Shown piece after piece: positions 36,797 to 50,942 of a DNA stretch of 64,000 bases. The translations under genes and the position numbers were made by a program. The DNA comes from Batillaria attramentaria. Lineage: Eukaryota > Mollusca > Gastropoda > Batillariidae. Position 1 is the first letter of the stretch; each line of letters starts with the position of its first letter. Below the pieces are notes generated by a model. That model worked only from the letters and a program-made list of their open reading frames with translations, was not told the DNA's origin and searched no databases. The DNA is taken from NCBI GenBank assembly GCA_018292915.2, contig JACVVK020000087.1, positions 1,697,960 to 1,761,959 on the forward strand, written 5' to 3'.

Positions 36797-36966
36797 GAAA
36801 GCTAATACGTGGAACCTTAAAACATAACTGGTGTTGTTGCACCAAGAGCGGGTGTTCGTCAAATTCCAGTCACCAGTTCCGCCGGTACTACACGAGATGT
36901 CTGATCCGACAAGTTGGGAAAGTACTTCTTATCTGGTCTTTCTTGCTCAAAATCCGCCTCTGCGCT

Positions 36967-37059
36967 GCGGTGGCAGTTAGTTCACATCTCACATGGCCTG
37001 AAGGAGTGTTGTGCGGTGGCAGTTAGTTCACATCTCACATGGCTTGAAGGAGTGTTGTG
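36967..37059. repeat. 46-bp tandem duplication
   Basis: GCGGTGGCAGTTAGTTCACA begins at 36967 and again at 37013; the units differ at one base. Confidence 0.95.
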
Positions 37060-37143
37060 CTAATACACTTGTACGTGTGACGCAATCAAGACTGGATTGG
37101 CGTGGCTTCGAATCTCTGTAGGCCCAAAATTTGTTCAGGCTTT

Positions 37144-37395
<252 letters not shown>

Positions 37396-37398
<3 letters not shown>

Positions 37399-38007
37399 TA
37401 TCACGCCACAGATATAACATAACGCTTCATTTACGCACATACACTTCTGAAAAGCCCGCATTCACTCTTCACATTTTTTTTTGTCAGTTTCCTCTTTCTC
37501 AGCATGCAGCATTCTTCACCCCGCCCGAGCACGACTGAACAAAGACAACGCGTGGGAACGTTCTAATTTTGAATCTGACAGACGCAAAACTGTACCGTTA
37601 TAAACTTTCCAAATAGTACGCACTTTGCTGAATGAAGAAAGTGCATGCCATATTGCAACAAATGGACTTTATTTGCACTTTGCGGAGCAGATGTTCGGAA
37701 TGTATAGCGCGGGCTTGAGAGCCTTGGCCAATGAAAGGGTGGGGCGCGTTACGAAAATCAGATGAAGTAGGTCCTCCGCAATGGCTCAGATGATAAGGTT
37801 TTGGTTTGGCTTGATGCCGTCGAGATAGCTGAAAGTATTGGATGCGCCAAGAGCTTAGTAACAATGTATAACTACAGGGAGGGGGTGGGGGTGGAGGGGG
37901 GAGGGTAACTGGTTAAGCGTTGGAGCGTTAGACTGTGATTGTTCGACTGCTCCCGCAAAGCTTAAACAACATTTTTATCGGATAAAGAGCTGTACTAATC
38001 ACCAAGT
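37396..38007. other. No gene recognised
   Basis: Single-copy-looking DNA with a short G-rich run at 37877-37905. Confidence 0.45.
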
Positions 38008-38117
38008 TGTTTGGGGGTTTGACGTCCTTTTCCACCACATACGGGTGATATCAAAGACGGGGCAACGATGAAAAAGCCAGCACAAATATTTGGCCCCAGC
38101 CGGGATACGAACTCAAG
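38008..38117 (-). mobile_element. tRNA-derived SINE, family 1, truncated at the tRNA head
   Basis: Tail and body are complete (GTTTGGGGGTTTGACGTCCT on the plus strand). The copy stops within the B-box region after GATACGAACTCAAGACC. Confidence 0.88.
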
Positions 38118-38427
38118 ACCAGAAGAAGAGGGAGTGTAGCCCCCTCTTGAATACTGCCGAGGCGGAGAGAGCTGATGCTGATGAGGAAGGGAGACTGAGT
38201 ATTTCAGATTGGTATGAATCTGGAGACAAAAGCTGATTTGCTGTTGGTTTAAACAGGTTTATTGCAATACTGACAAGTCATTCAAGTAAACAGATAGTGA
38301 GCATAAACAAGCGGCACCGCTTATGTTAATGCTCAGTGGGGAAAAAGTACGTACTGACAGCACTGAAATGGCAGACTAGACTGGTAAGTAATTATGGTAG
38401 ATTAAAACTACAGAAGAGAGAGAGAGA
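38118..38427. other. No gene recognised
   Basis: A 310-bp stretch with no domain-bearing frame and no recognised repeat. Confidence 0.4.
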
Positions 38428-38545
38428 GATGACGATGATGATGATGAAACTTTACTTATCAACGGTAAAAGTTTTGACAGAAAATCGCCAGTTTACAAAC
38501 TTGCCGTTGCTAATGCTACAGAGACTATCTACTGAGAAAAAGTAA
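38428..38545 (-). mobile_element. Retroelement 3' end with (CAT)n(CT)n tail, copy 2
   Basis: Reverse-complement counterpart of 16476-16600, with the same order of blocks and the same CAT-then-CT composite tail (here GAGAGAGATGACGATGATGAT on the plus strand). Confidence 0.7.
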
Positions 38546-38654
38546 TAATAAATTAAAAAAATTTTAAAAGATAATTCAAGACAGTAAAATGCACTGAACT
38601 ACAAGAAACACAGAGAGAGAGAGGGGGGGGGGGAGGTTCTATGTGCACTCATTT

Positions 38655-38715
38655 TGCTGTTGTTCCTTTATGTGGTTGAAAAGGACGTTAAACTCCCAAA
38701 CACCCACCCACTTAC
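38655..38715 (+). mobile_element. SINE family 1 tail fragment
   Basis: Only the last 60 bp remain: TATGTGGTTGAAAAGGACGT, TAAACTCCCAAACACCC. Confidence 0.75.
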
Positions 38716-40550
38716 CCGCTGTTGTTCCTGCTGCCGCGCGTTCTTCTTGTGGTGGTCATTAATTTCCCATGTGCAACAGCCGTCCCGCTCCAACATAACG
38801 ACCAAAAAGATTATCAAAAGAAAGGGCGCGATGATCATGAATTGCTCACCGGGGGGAGTGTGTTGGCTTTATGAAACAGCAACTGGCTGTATTCAGTGGA
38901 AGAGGCGTGCACGATGTTGCGCTGCACCGCGGGGGTGTGTTTGCTTTATGAAGCAGCATCAGCGTGTCTTCACAAAGACGTGAGGAAGAGGTGGGTGCTG
39001 GCTGCGGCTTCGGACAATGCGCCGCAAGGTGAAGGTCACGACGATGATTAATCTATAATGTTTAACTGTATGGCTGACATGATTACCATGTCGATGGCAC
39101 AACACTGTATGCGACGTATTTTATTTTATTTTATCGCCAGAAATTGTGTGCGACATACCCAGTTTGTCACCAGAAGGTCAGTGGTGGGGTGGAATGGGTT
39201 TGCAATAGAACAGACACCGACAATAAGTGGTGGTGACATGGATTATCAGCGGAGATGGATTCTCACAGGCGAGAGCGGAGTGAAGCCGAGAAACTGCGCA
39301 ACTCAACCCCAGTTAAATTTTTAAAAAAATCGAGTCATGATTATTAATCTTCAAAGTGATTGGGATGACTCGGAGATGGGATGGGATGGGATGGAGTGTA
39401 TGCATAGCCTGCGCGCCGTAGTGTCCGCCGCGATCAGGCACGCAAAGAGCACTCGAAATACTTAGTCGCTGCACGCACAAATTTCTATCTTTAGTAAACC
39501 AAACAAAGGGAACATCTGAGTTCACGCAAAAGTGTAACGCAAAGATTACAACCACGCTTTCATGACTCAGGCCTATCTGACCAGCAAAACGTGACAAAAC
39601 TCTCTCTCTCTCTCTCTCAGGCGTGAAATTCTCTCTGTCTGTGATCCTCTTATCGCAATTATTTTCGAATAATAGCTGTCAGGAGACTAGCTTTGTGTGC
39701 ATCTCCGCCTCGCCCCCCCCCCTCCCCCCCCCCTTCCGCCCTGCCCGCCACCTGTCTTCTCTCCCCTCCACAATGACGTAAGCGGTTGAGTGTCTATGAG
39801 ACACCAGTGACTACCCCTAGCAATACGGCGCATCAAAGGTATGAGAAAAGGGGGCTAGCTATTTCAGCGTTTTATCTGTCACGTCATTCTTTTCGTTAAG
39901 TCAGGAATTTAGATTTTCAATGCCACAGCCCTTTTTGTTCAGAAGCACACTTACATAATCCCCACACATCATGATCACGATAAATGGCTTCTTCATGTAT
40001 TCAAGAGGAACACATAACTACCGTTCTTTCGGCTGAAGTTCGTTCCCCTCACAGCCTCTGTCACAGTATCCGTGAAATGCAAAGAAACCTCTGCACTATA
40101 TCATTTTCTGTCACCTGTCCTTTTCATTTCCTCTGTCAAAATCCAGTCAGGCGTGAAATTCGCTCTGTCTGTGATCCTCTTATCGCAATTATTAGTGAAA
40201 TATTTTTGGAATTCGCTAGGCACGCGAGAATAAATTTTACTGGGTGAACTTTCTGACAAGCCTGGGACTGATTACGCTACTCTATAATTTTGTCGTCAGT
40301 GATTTGATGCAAGGAAATTGGGACGATTTTGAGAATGTCACGAAGATGCGCTGCAGAATAGGTAACAGCCCTGTAATCATCAGTTACCAGTTTGTAGAAA
40401 AGCTGCATCGCCGCGGCAACCATTTATCTGTATGAGATAAGATAAAATTGCATGCTGTGTGCCGTTTAGTGTCATTTCCATTTCGTTAGCGCTGTAACAG
40501 TGTACGCTGCTGCTTCTGAAGAATCTCTCTCTCTCTCTCTCTCTCCCCGG
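38716..40550. other. No gene recognised; one 50-bp dispersed duplication
   Basis: CAGGCGTGAAATTC.CTCTGTCTGTGATCCTCTTATCG occurs at 39619 and again at 40146 as a direct duplication 527 bp apart. CT runs lie at 39601-39618 and 40524-40544; a C-rich tract at 39713-39760. Frames are short and domain-free. Confidence 0.5.
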
Positions 40551-40722
40551 GGAGCCGGGGTGGTCGAATGGTAGAGCGTTGGACTTTTAATGCTCGGGTC
40601 GTGAGTTCGATCCCGGGTGGGGCCAAATATTTGTGCTGGCTTTTTCATCGTTGCCCCGTCTTTGATATCACCCTATGTGGTGGAAAAGGACGTAAAACCC
40701 CCCCAACCCCCCCCCCCTCATC
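40551..40722 (+). mobile_element. tRNA-derived SINE, family 1, near full length
   Basis: Head GGGGAGCCGGGGTGGTCGAA, B box GAGTTCGATCCCGG, body and GGACGTAAAACCCCCCCAAC tail, all on the plus strand. Confidence 0.93.
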
Positions 40723-40784
40723 CCTCTCTCTCTCTCGGCACAAAATGGAATTTTAGGTATGATGGGTGTTTCTGTTATTCATTT

Positions 40785-40842
<58 letters not shown>
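40785..40842. repeat. (GT)n microsatellite
   Basis: A GT array of about 28 units. Confidence 0.95.
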
Positions 40843-40843
<1 letters not shown>

Positions 40844-40956
40844 ACAGAACAAGTGTGACAGTTTCTTCTCCTTTTCTTTTCCCTTAATTTTCGCCTTCGT
40901 TTTCTTCTTCTTCTCTGCTATTCTCGATGGGTGTCGAGAAACTGTGCAAACTTTTT

Positions 40957-40959
<3 letters not shown>

Positions 40960-41016
<57 letters not shown>
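40960..41016. repeat. (AAT)n microsatellite
   Basis: About 19 units; encodes poly-Asn or poly-Ile in open frames. Confidence 0.95.
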
Positions 41017-42479
41017 GCTGTGGGTTGTGTAGGCGATTTACTACATTTCCTGAATTGGCTCAAAGCTCCGCAAACTGAACCCGACACGCACGTTCACATG
41101 AATCACACGCATTCACCCACACCGGACGTAAACACATTGCGATCACGTCAGTGATGCGAAGGGTCAGGTCAGCAATTTCAGTTTCGGAATTTAGAATGGC
41201 ATTTATTTTCAAATTTTACGGGATCAACATTTCCAACGCAAGAGAAAGCCGGAATCATATAATAATGATGGCTTGCCGCTTGACATTCCTCTATACTCCA
41301 AATGCGAGAAAGGTATAAAATCTTTGTTTCTTGACACCCCCCCCCCCTGACCCCGTCCCCTACTACTGAGTATCCCCCTCCACTCCCCCCCCACCCCCAA
41401 CCCCTCCCTATCCCCTTCCCCCCCCTTCCCCATTTCTTCGTATGCCTACTTCTTCCTTTTCGCGGTAAGATCAAATAAGCCTAACTGTATTCGTCTTCAG
41501 AGGGGAAGTCATCAAGGACTGAATATGTGGGAAAAGTATTGAGTACCGGTCGTCAGTCTTGAAAAGTCGGAATGAGCAGTATTGCTAATCACTAGACTTT
41601 AGTTTTAGCCTGAGAAAAATACGGAACAAAATAGAACACATTTGATCTTAACTTTTTATTAGAGAAATCAGTAGAGCAGAGGACTCTTATGCCGGCTGTG
41701 GTGGTCTCCGTGAATTTTTTCTCCGTCCGCATCAGTCACCCGGCGTTAAAAACGACCGTTTATCTTGCCATTTTCACTATATGAGCCCTATAAATGGGCT
41801 TTTTAGGGTATGCACCAAGTATGCGCGTTTGCGGGTACAGCAATGCGCAGAACTCCGTTCTAAACTGATCTTGTTACTCAAACAGTGTTAAGTGAGACAA
41901 GACTCGTGACATGCATTGTTGACACTGACTGATACTGAAATTTCAACCCAATCAGAATGATGCTTCCTGGATAATTGCGGTCATTAGTTTGGCCGTTGAT
42001 TCAAAGTACCGTGCGAACCGGCTGTATTTGACGCTTGTGCACTGAGCAGGTCACTGCAGGTAACATGTATCGCGGAAAACATCAGTTTACGAACATTGAA
42101 AAGTTTAGTCAGAACTACGCTTCTCAGAGGCAAAGTAAGTTATCCTACTCTATTTGAACAATGATTCAGGGAATTTTGTAACTACACTTCTGGATACCTT
42201 ACGGACAGACGATCTGTATGAAATCGATGCAGATCGCTAAGCGAGCACTGAAAACATGCAGCGCAAATCAACGTGGGGTACACGGGCCCATCACCCTGCT
42301 CTAGTCAAACGGGCGGTAAGCGCTCCCTCAATTGAGTTAGTAGACTCCAGAGTCTAGTCCCTTTTCGGCGGGTCGGGAAAGTGTATGGAGCGCCATTTGC
42401 ACCAAACCGGGTATTTGTTAAAAAAACACACACAAAAAACCCCTCGAGTTTATCACGAAAAAAACAAAACAAAACAAAA
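41017..42479. other. No established gene; C-rich tract at 41337-41430
   Basis: Apart from the candidate short exon at 42065-42134 I see no gene. The C-rich tract makes an apparent Gly-rich minus-strand frame. Confidence 0.45.
42065..42134 (+). CDS. Candidate first exon, unknown protein
   Basis: ATG 42065 opens a 23-codon frame (MYRGKHQFTNIEKFSQNYAS...) that runs into a consensus donor, CAAA|GTAAGT, at 42134/42135. The reading is polar and protein-like, and the donor matches the consensus closely. There is no recognised family and no downstream exon identified. A short open stretch next to a good donor can arise by chance. Confidence 0.2.
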
Positions 42480-42528
42480 AACAAACAAACAAACAAACAA
42501 ACAAACAAACAAACAAACAAACAAACAA
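42480..42528. repeat. (AAAC)n microsatellite
   Basis: About 12 units of AAAC/ACAA. Confidence 0.95.
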
Positions 42529-42644
42529 CTATTTTTCTCGACGCCGTATTGAGAAAAACCGAGTTTAACACGGCAAACAGGGACGTTTTTTGTTGCTGTG
42601 TGGTGTTTTTGTCAGCTCGGCCATAAGTACACATATCCAGTTCT

Positions 42645-43285
<641 letters not shown>

Positions 43286-43335
<50 letters not shown>
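43286..43335. repeat. (GA)n microsatellite
   Basis: A GA array of about 25 units. Confidence 0.95.
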
Positions 43336-43340
<5 letters not shown>

Positions 43341-43489
43341 CTTTGACTTTATTTCCTAAGAAAAGAGGTTATAGGCGCGCAGGCCCAAATTACAAGTCTG
43401 TCCTTGCTAAAGGTCTACATGGACATGATGAGGCAGAACAACATTAACTGCTCGAGCGACACCAACTAAAACAGATATTGTAACTAGAT

Positions 43490-43658
<169 letters not shown>

Positions 43659-43796
43659 TTGCAACTGGGAGGTGCGGTTGAAGTTGAGATTAGTTTGTTG
43701 ACAGTGCTGTACGTGAGCTAGACATTTGAAACACGAAAACCAAATAAACGATCAATCATGTAACCAGGATATTGTTGGGGAAAAAAATCCCTATGT

Positions 43797-43798
<2 letters not shown>
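43659..43798. other. Unique spacer
   Basis: Nothing recognised. Confidence 0.4.
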
Positions 43799-43866
<68 letters not shown>

Positions 43867-43881
43867 CACAGACAGAGAGCT
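43799..43881. repeat. (GA)n(GACA)n compound microsatellite
   Basis: A GA run followed by about 12 CAGA units. Confidence 0.95.
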
Positions 43882-44189
43882 ATCGCGTGTCCACTCTAAT
43901 GTGAAACAACAAATGACAATTTTCACTAGTGTTCCATGCCTTATTGCGCTCCAGGTTTTTTCTCGAAAAATGCAAAATCCTGCAAAGAGGAAAAAACATC
44001 CATCAAAGGCTTTCTCATATAGATACATACATGCGTCGTTCGAGGAAATAAAAACAGCGTCAGCAATGAAAACAAAAAGAAAAGAAAGATGGAGTTTCCA
44101 CATATCTGTCTGTCATAGCTGTATTTGGGGGCGTCTCTACAGAACAACAACAACAACAACAACACAAGCAAATGGTACCGTTGCAAAAG
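43882..44189. other. No gene; (AAC)n at 44144-44165
   Basis: Short frames only. Confidence 0.4.
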
Positions 44190-44190
44190 A

Positions 44191-44247
<57 letters not shown>
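44190..44247. repeat. (CT)n microsatellite
   Basis: A CT array of about 27 units, directly 5' of a SINE. Confidence 0.95.
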
Positions 44248-44249
<2 letters not shown>

Positions 44250-44254
44250 GAGGA

Positions 44255-44418
44255 GAGCCGAACGGCAAAGCACTGGACATTCAATACTCCTGGTCGTGGG
44301 TTCGAATTCCGGTTGGGGCGAAATATTTGTGTTGGATTTTTCTCGTTGCCCCGTCTTTAGTATTATCCATATGTAGCGGGGAAGGACGTCAAAGTCCAAA
44401 ACACCCACCCACCCACCG
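44255..44418 (+). mobile_element. tRNA-derived SINE, family 1, diverged
   Basis: All landmarks are present but mutated: GGTCGTGGGTTCGAATTCCG, AAATATTTGTGTTGG, CCCCGTCTTTAGTATTATCC, AGGACGTCAAAGTCCAAAAC and CCCA tail. Confidence 0.85.
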
Positions 44419-45180
44419 ATCTTCTCTTTCATCAAATGGATGGATGACACTTACGATCAAAAACACACTTCCGAGCAGATTCGCTTTTTGTTGCATGTCC
44501 ATGTCTATCGGAACTGGATGAGAGAGGAAAAACCACACGAATTGTATGTAAATCGGTTTGTTTGTTTGTTTGTTTGTTTGTTTTTTGTTGTTGTTTATTT
44601 TTCAAGTAACAGCAAGGAGGAATGGACCCATCCCATAAAGCTGTTTCACCAGATTTCATGCTGCTGCTGCTGCTGTTGTTGTTGTTGTTGCTATATTGTT
44701 ATATCTTTATCTTTTTCTTTTCTTTTCAATTTTTATCTTTGCTTTTTCTTTCTCTCTTCAAATCTGTCAAACCTACCAGACACTAGATCCGCTACACTAT
44801 AATGTGTGGTTTCAATGTTGGTGGTGTGACTTCCCTGACTGAAATAATTTTTACCCCCCCCCCCCCCCAAAAAAAAAATAAAAAAAATAAATAAAAAAAT
44901 TAAAAAATCGGGGGGATCCAGAGGGCTGGTGAAATGTGGACTTGGATACCTTGGATTGCACTTATAACAGCGCAAGACTGGAACTCTTTGGACAAATGCT
45001 TCTTGCAGAAACGGGAAAAGAAATTTGTGTATCTAAAAGCTTTGTTATTCTTCACATTAAGGTTATAACAGTGCAGTAGTTCCTGTCATATGAATAGTTT
45101 TCACTCTTGACAAAAATGTCAGGATGGTGAGTAATTTGAAGGAGTCTTGTCATAGCTGTCTGGCTTTATATGCAAAATAC
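44419..45180. other. No gene; several short simple repeats
   Basis: (GTTT)n at 44556-44582, CTG/GTT triplets at 44660-44690, a C16/A9 junction at 44854-44880. Confidence 0.5.
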
Positions 45181-45270
45181 CCCTCTGGCGCGTAGGAAGA
45201 TGCTGAGAGGAAGGGGGGCCCACTAAGTCGGGTGAGCCATACGGCCGGGGTGAAGAAGGGGGGGAGGGGG

Positions 45271-45343
<73 letters not shown>

Positions 45344-45522
45344 GACTGCCAAGGATTGTGTCCTGCGACAGCAGAGCAGGGGGGCCCCACCACTGGTGGG
45401 CCCCCTCTCCTCTTATCAAAAGCAAGGGGGGCCCAAAGATATTCGGGGCCCCCTTCCCAAAATCGAACGGGGGGGGGGGGGGGGCCTGGGCCCCCAGGGC
45501 CCCCGTGGTTCCTACGCCCCTG
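45181..45522. mobile_element. G-rich DNA element with CAGGGGCGTAGGAA-like inverted ends
   Basis: The right end (TTCCTACGCCCCTG, 45509-45522) pairs imperfectly with CCTCTGGCGCGTAGGAA at the left. The interior has GGGGGGCCCA modules like those in the element at 20059-20585 and a GT array at 45272-45342 that expanded inside it. The two elements look like one broad family of non-autonomous elements. Confidence 0.55.
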
Positions 45523-45830
45523 CCCCTACCTCAGAAATATTTTTTACACAAAATTTGTCAAAGCTGCAGAGCTGTGCTAATAACCCATTCAGAATAATTC
45601 CATGAACTTCCCAGTTCTAGAAAATGAAGACATTTAAACAATGTTTTTCGTCCTAAAAACGTGACTTATTTCTTTACATGGGCGACAACTCTTCTAAAAC
45701 TGCGACACGAGAAAAAAATTGATCGTGAAAAGTACATCTGGAGAATGTGCCTGCCCATTTCATCGCAAAATACGTACCAAGCCCTTCAACGAGGTGGTTT
45801 AGGAGATATATGCCATTAGTGCGCGCACGC
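45523..45830. other. Nothing recognised
   Basis: Single-copy-looking sequence. Confidence 0.4.
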
Positions 45831-45835
45831 GCGCG

Positions 45836-45893
<58 letters not shown>
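45831..45893. repeat. (CA)n with CG-rich leader
   Basis: GCGCGCAC repeats (45820-45847) run into a CA array. Confidence 0.93.
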
Positions 45894-45895
<2 letters not shown>

Positions 45896-46154
45896 GCCTA
45901 ACTCCCGCTAATAAGAGAGCAGCAGCATAGTGTGCACGTAAAGTGTCTATGACGCAAAGTGCGTTACGTCACTGTGTGGGTGAAAGTGTCTATTGTCTGG
46001 AGAAACGTCACAATTTTTTTTTTTTTTCACTGAAACTTGCTGCTGCACGCATAGAAGCGAAATCTGCCCCACCCAATCAAATTGTTTTTCTACAGAGAAA
46101 CATCTTTAAAAACCCCAGCTCTTTCCCCTCGACACTCCAACCCTCCTAGCACGC

Positions 46155-46155
46155 A

Positions 46156-46237
<82 letters not shown>
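46155..46237. repeat. (CA)n microsatellite
   Basis: A CA array of about 40 units. Confidence 0.95.
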
Positions 46238-46238
<1 letters not shown>

Positions 46239-46709
46239 AAAATACGAGGTGTTCCATCACTCACACTTGATTCCAAAATTGTCGGCGTCAGTGAACATCT
46301 CTTTCAGTGCCCCACTGAACTGTTTCGAGATCTCTCCAACTAGGGCTCCTTCTTGGTTCAGAATCTATAATGAGGTGGAAAAATACTTAAATTTTCCAGT
46401 TAAAAAAAAAAGCGTCCCTGGTAGAGCTCTAAATGAGATACAATGCCGTCTGCATTCTCCTACGCAGCGGTCGCCCGCAACGCTGGCGGACTCCTAGATA
46501 TTCGCGTCTCGTAAAAGGTTTCTGCTGGATCAGGTGTAGACATAACCACAAGAGCTTAGAAAGATTATGTACTCACTTCAAATTTCACCCCACAGCACTG
46601 CTCAAAGTTGGCCATAAGGCAGCATGGTCCCTGGATTTTAAGAGTCGGGTTGTCTCCAGGGTCATACAAGGTGAAGCTCGGAAACAAGGGGGCACAGCTG
46701 TTGGGATAA
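46238..46709. other. No gene recognised
   Basis: A 184-codon plus-strand frame at 46433-46987 owes most of its length to the triplet array after 46710; the part before it has no recognisable domain. Confidence 0.45.
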
Positions 46710-46719
46710 AATCATCATC

Positions 46720-46773
<54 letters not shown>

Positions 46774-46774
46774 G

Positions 46775-46808
<34 letters not shown>

Positions 46809-46912
46809 TGTCGTCTTCGTCGTCGTCGTCGTCGTTATCGTCTTCGTCGTCGTTGTTGTCGTTGTCGTCGTCATCAGCAGCAGCAGCGAGGCCATCACCA
46901 CCACCGCCACCG
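46710..46912. repeat. (ATC)n/(GTC)n triplet array
   Basis: ATC units, then GTC units with GTT and TTC variants, then CAG and CCA/CCG units. In one frame it reads poly-Ser, in the antisense poly-Thr/Met; no protein is claimed. Confidence 0.93.
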
Positions 46913-47340
46913 TTTCAACATTGTTATATCTACCCAGTATCATGCGGTTTCATTTTTCCTTTTAAGCAAACAACACTCGAAAAATGAATTGGATATGATA
47001 TACATTTTACATTTTGTTGTTAAAAAAAAAAAAAAAAACCGGGGGGAGGGGGGGGGGTGCAAAAGTCTTTGGGAGTTACGTGTGACCTTGACCTTTAGAA
47101 GGCGTCACCCAAAACGCATCGGCATATCAACCACCAGATAAGTTTGCTCATTCTTTTCGGTTGGGTTTGTGTCTGAGGGGAAAAAAAAAAAAAAAAGGTC
47201 ATTGTTCTGCTGAAATGATTTTTGGAACTTTTACCCCAAGCCCTGTGACCCTGCCATAAGAGCAAGGTCATGAAAAATCATACACATTGTGAACTCCTTA
47301 TTTGTGCCATGCTGGGGTTGTCTGGTGTTTGTTGTCGCTG
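46913..47340. other. No gene; poly-A/G tracts and a TGACCTTGACCT motif
   Basis: Two poly-A runs (47020-47037 and 47182-47197) and a G-rich tract. GTGTGACCTTGACCTTT at 47083 and AAGGTCATG at 47264 are typical of a common molluscan-type repeat and also match nuclear-receptor half-sites. Confidence 0.4.
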
Positions 47341-47628
47341 AGAAAATAATAATAATAATAATAAAGACTAATAAGGCGCCTGTACGTGTAAATGACAGGC
47401 TCTAAGCGCCGTACATCATAACTACATACACCACACAATAAACAGCTTTCATACACATGCACTCACAGACTCACAAGGAACATTTAAACAATAACTCTCA
47501 ACAAGCAGGCTGACGTGGTGTGGAAGGGCGGGGTAGATCAGTTATCAGTTTTAAATAGGTGGATTTTAAGAGTGCGTTTGAAACTGGCATTGGACTCTGT
47601 GTGTCTAAGTGGTTTAGGAAGTTGATTC
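47341..47628 (-). mobile_element. Non-LTR retrotransposon C-terminus and 3' UTR
   Basis: The minus strand from 47628 reads WNQLPKPLRHTESNASFKRT and on to LKIHLFKTDN before a stop at about 47537. This is the usual C-terminal signature of many LINE reverse-transcriptase ORFs (LWN.LP...R...S...FKR.LK.HLF). The 3' UTR follows with GGCGCTTAGAGCCTG and ends in an (ATT)n tail at about 47341-47365. A CA array at 47640 interrupts the 5' continuation. Confidence 0.75.
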
Positions 47629-47638
47629 CAAAGGAATT

Positions 47639-47639
<1 letters not shown>

Positions 47640-47705
<66 letters not shown>
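47640..47705. repeat. (CA)n microsatellite
   Basis: A CA array of about 32 units, inserted or expanded next to the LINE frame. Confidence 0.95.
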
Positions 47706-48024
47706 GGTCTTGACTCACTTTCGTCGGAGATTTCCGAGTTCCTCCCTGCTTGCTGTGCTAATGTGAATTTCATCTTGGCAGCAGCGTCCGAAACACTCAC
47801 AGTTTGGGCACATAATAACGCAGATTTTCAACGGTCGCTCTACGATCAGCACCTCCTGTTTAAAAAAAAATGAATAAACGACCATACACAAATAAACAAA
47901 CAAAACAAAACACACACAAAAACAAAGAACAACAACATTAACCACCACCATCAAAAAGCAAATCAAAACCAAAAAAAAGCAGTGCTTGGGGTGTCAGTTT
48001 CTGGGAAGGGGTGGAGGGCCGTGG

Positions 48025-48109
<85 letters not shown>

Positions 48110-48280
48110 GTTTCATGTTCCAGTTGTAATTATGTTCGATCATTTTGTTTCGTTTATTTGCTTGTTTGTTTTTTCAAAACGGCAAGTTTGAAAACTGTTC
48201 GCAAGACCAAAACTTCCACCTTTTTCAAATTGAAGTTATTTCAATTTCAAATTCAAGTTCTCTTCCGTTGTCATGAAAAG
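47706..48280. other. No gene; GT array at 48026-48107
   Basis: An A/C-rich stretch at 47865-47980 and a GT array of about 40 units. No supported exon. Confidence 0.5.
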
Positions 48281-48640
48281 GCGTGATTTTTGTGATTTTT
48301 GTGTGCATGGTGCATGGCAGGCGGTCACAGAAAGAGGCAAGCTGCCAGTGAAGCTGGGACGTTTTGCACAGAGGTGGGACACAAGCGAGGCAAGCGTATT
48401 TGTGCGAACTGCCTTTCTGGTCTAAAGAGAAAGTAGACGTGCATTACTCCAGCGAGGCCTGAGCGGAAAGGAGACATTCAATTTTTTTTGTAAACCCCTG
48501 TCAGATGCGTGCTTTTGAATGGTCTGTTCATGGTAGTAATTGTTTGTAGATTGAAGCATTTTTAGGGGTGACTGTGATGCCTGAGGCTAATAGGGAATAT
48601 ATAGGCATTTTGAGGCCATGTGTATTTGTGTCCTTCACCC
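48281..48640 (+). repeat. 360-bp dispersed repeat, copy a
   Basis: Shares GCGTGATTTTTGTGATTTTT, AAAGAGGCAAGCTGCCAGTG, GGCCTGAGCGGAAAGGAGAC and GGCTAATAGGGAATATATAG with copies at 54649 and 55341 in the same orientation. Confidence 0.9.
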
Positions 48641-48980
48641 ACAAACACCGAAAAAGCTCCGTGCGAGCTTGGATCCTAAAAATGGTAGCTATGGGGCCTT
48701 TAAGCCAGCCGGCCTCTTTGTCTAAATGTACAAACCTGTCCAAAGTTGTTTCTGACGTGTATGGTGAAAGGACGTTTAGGTCCACAACACTGACGAACGA
48801 GGCAGTCAGTCTCTGTTTTAGAAACAGAACACATGCATTATACGTGTACAGGCCATAACTCAACAGTGTTCCGATTGCGCACAGGTGGGCGTATTTGTAC
48901 GTGCAAAACTCGCATCACTCTCAACAGCCGTAGGCACCGAGCCGCGAAGCGATTCGCGTCGCCCTAAAACAGCCCCTGTC
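48641..48980. other. No gene recognised
   Basis: May still belong to the dispersed repeat, but is not shared with all copies. Confidence 0.4.
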
Positions 48981-50477
<1,497 letters not shown>

Positions 50478-50942
50478 ACACCGGCAGCGGCGTGCGCATC
50501 AGCAGGGAAGTAGGTCACTGGCGAAGCTCGCGATGTCAAAGAGTTAAATTGAATTGACGCACGAATTTGAGAAATTGCGGCAAAGGGGGCGCACGATTTT
50601 GGTCTCACATTTCCGCTGAGCCATTGTGCATAATAGACAGAATCTGAGGCAAATTTACGAAAAAAGGGACCTTTAAAAAAATATGGAAAGCGGATCCCAA
50701 GGGCCCGTGTATTTTCCAATCACAGGGAAGACTGCTCAAAAGTGAGGTGTTTGTCCTGCGTGCTGCGCAAACGGACAGCACGTGCGTCTTCGCCAGGCCT
50801 AGCGTTGAACCGTCCACACATAATGACACTCTGACATGATAACTGTTTTACACATAGGTGGCAAGGCAGACAACACCACCACAAACAACAACAGCAACAG
50901 AGAGAGAGAGAGAGGGAGGGGGGGGGGGGCACCAGAGGGCCG
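50478..50942. other. No gene; part shared with 55.7-56.0 kb
   Basis: CATTGTGCATAATAGACAGA and AAGGGCCCGTGTATTTTCCA have diverged counterparts at 55735 (CATTGTGCATAACAGACGGA) and 55980 (AAGGACCCTTGTGTTTTGGA). A second dispersed repeat is implied. Confidence 0.55.

Noticed and set aside
46433..46987. 184-codon frame with a poly-Ser region
   Set aside because: Most of it is the ATC/GTC triplet array; the rest shows no domain.
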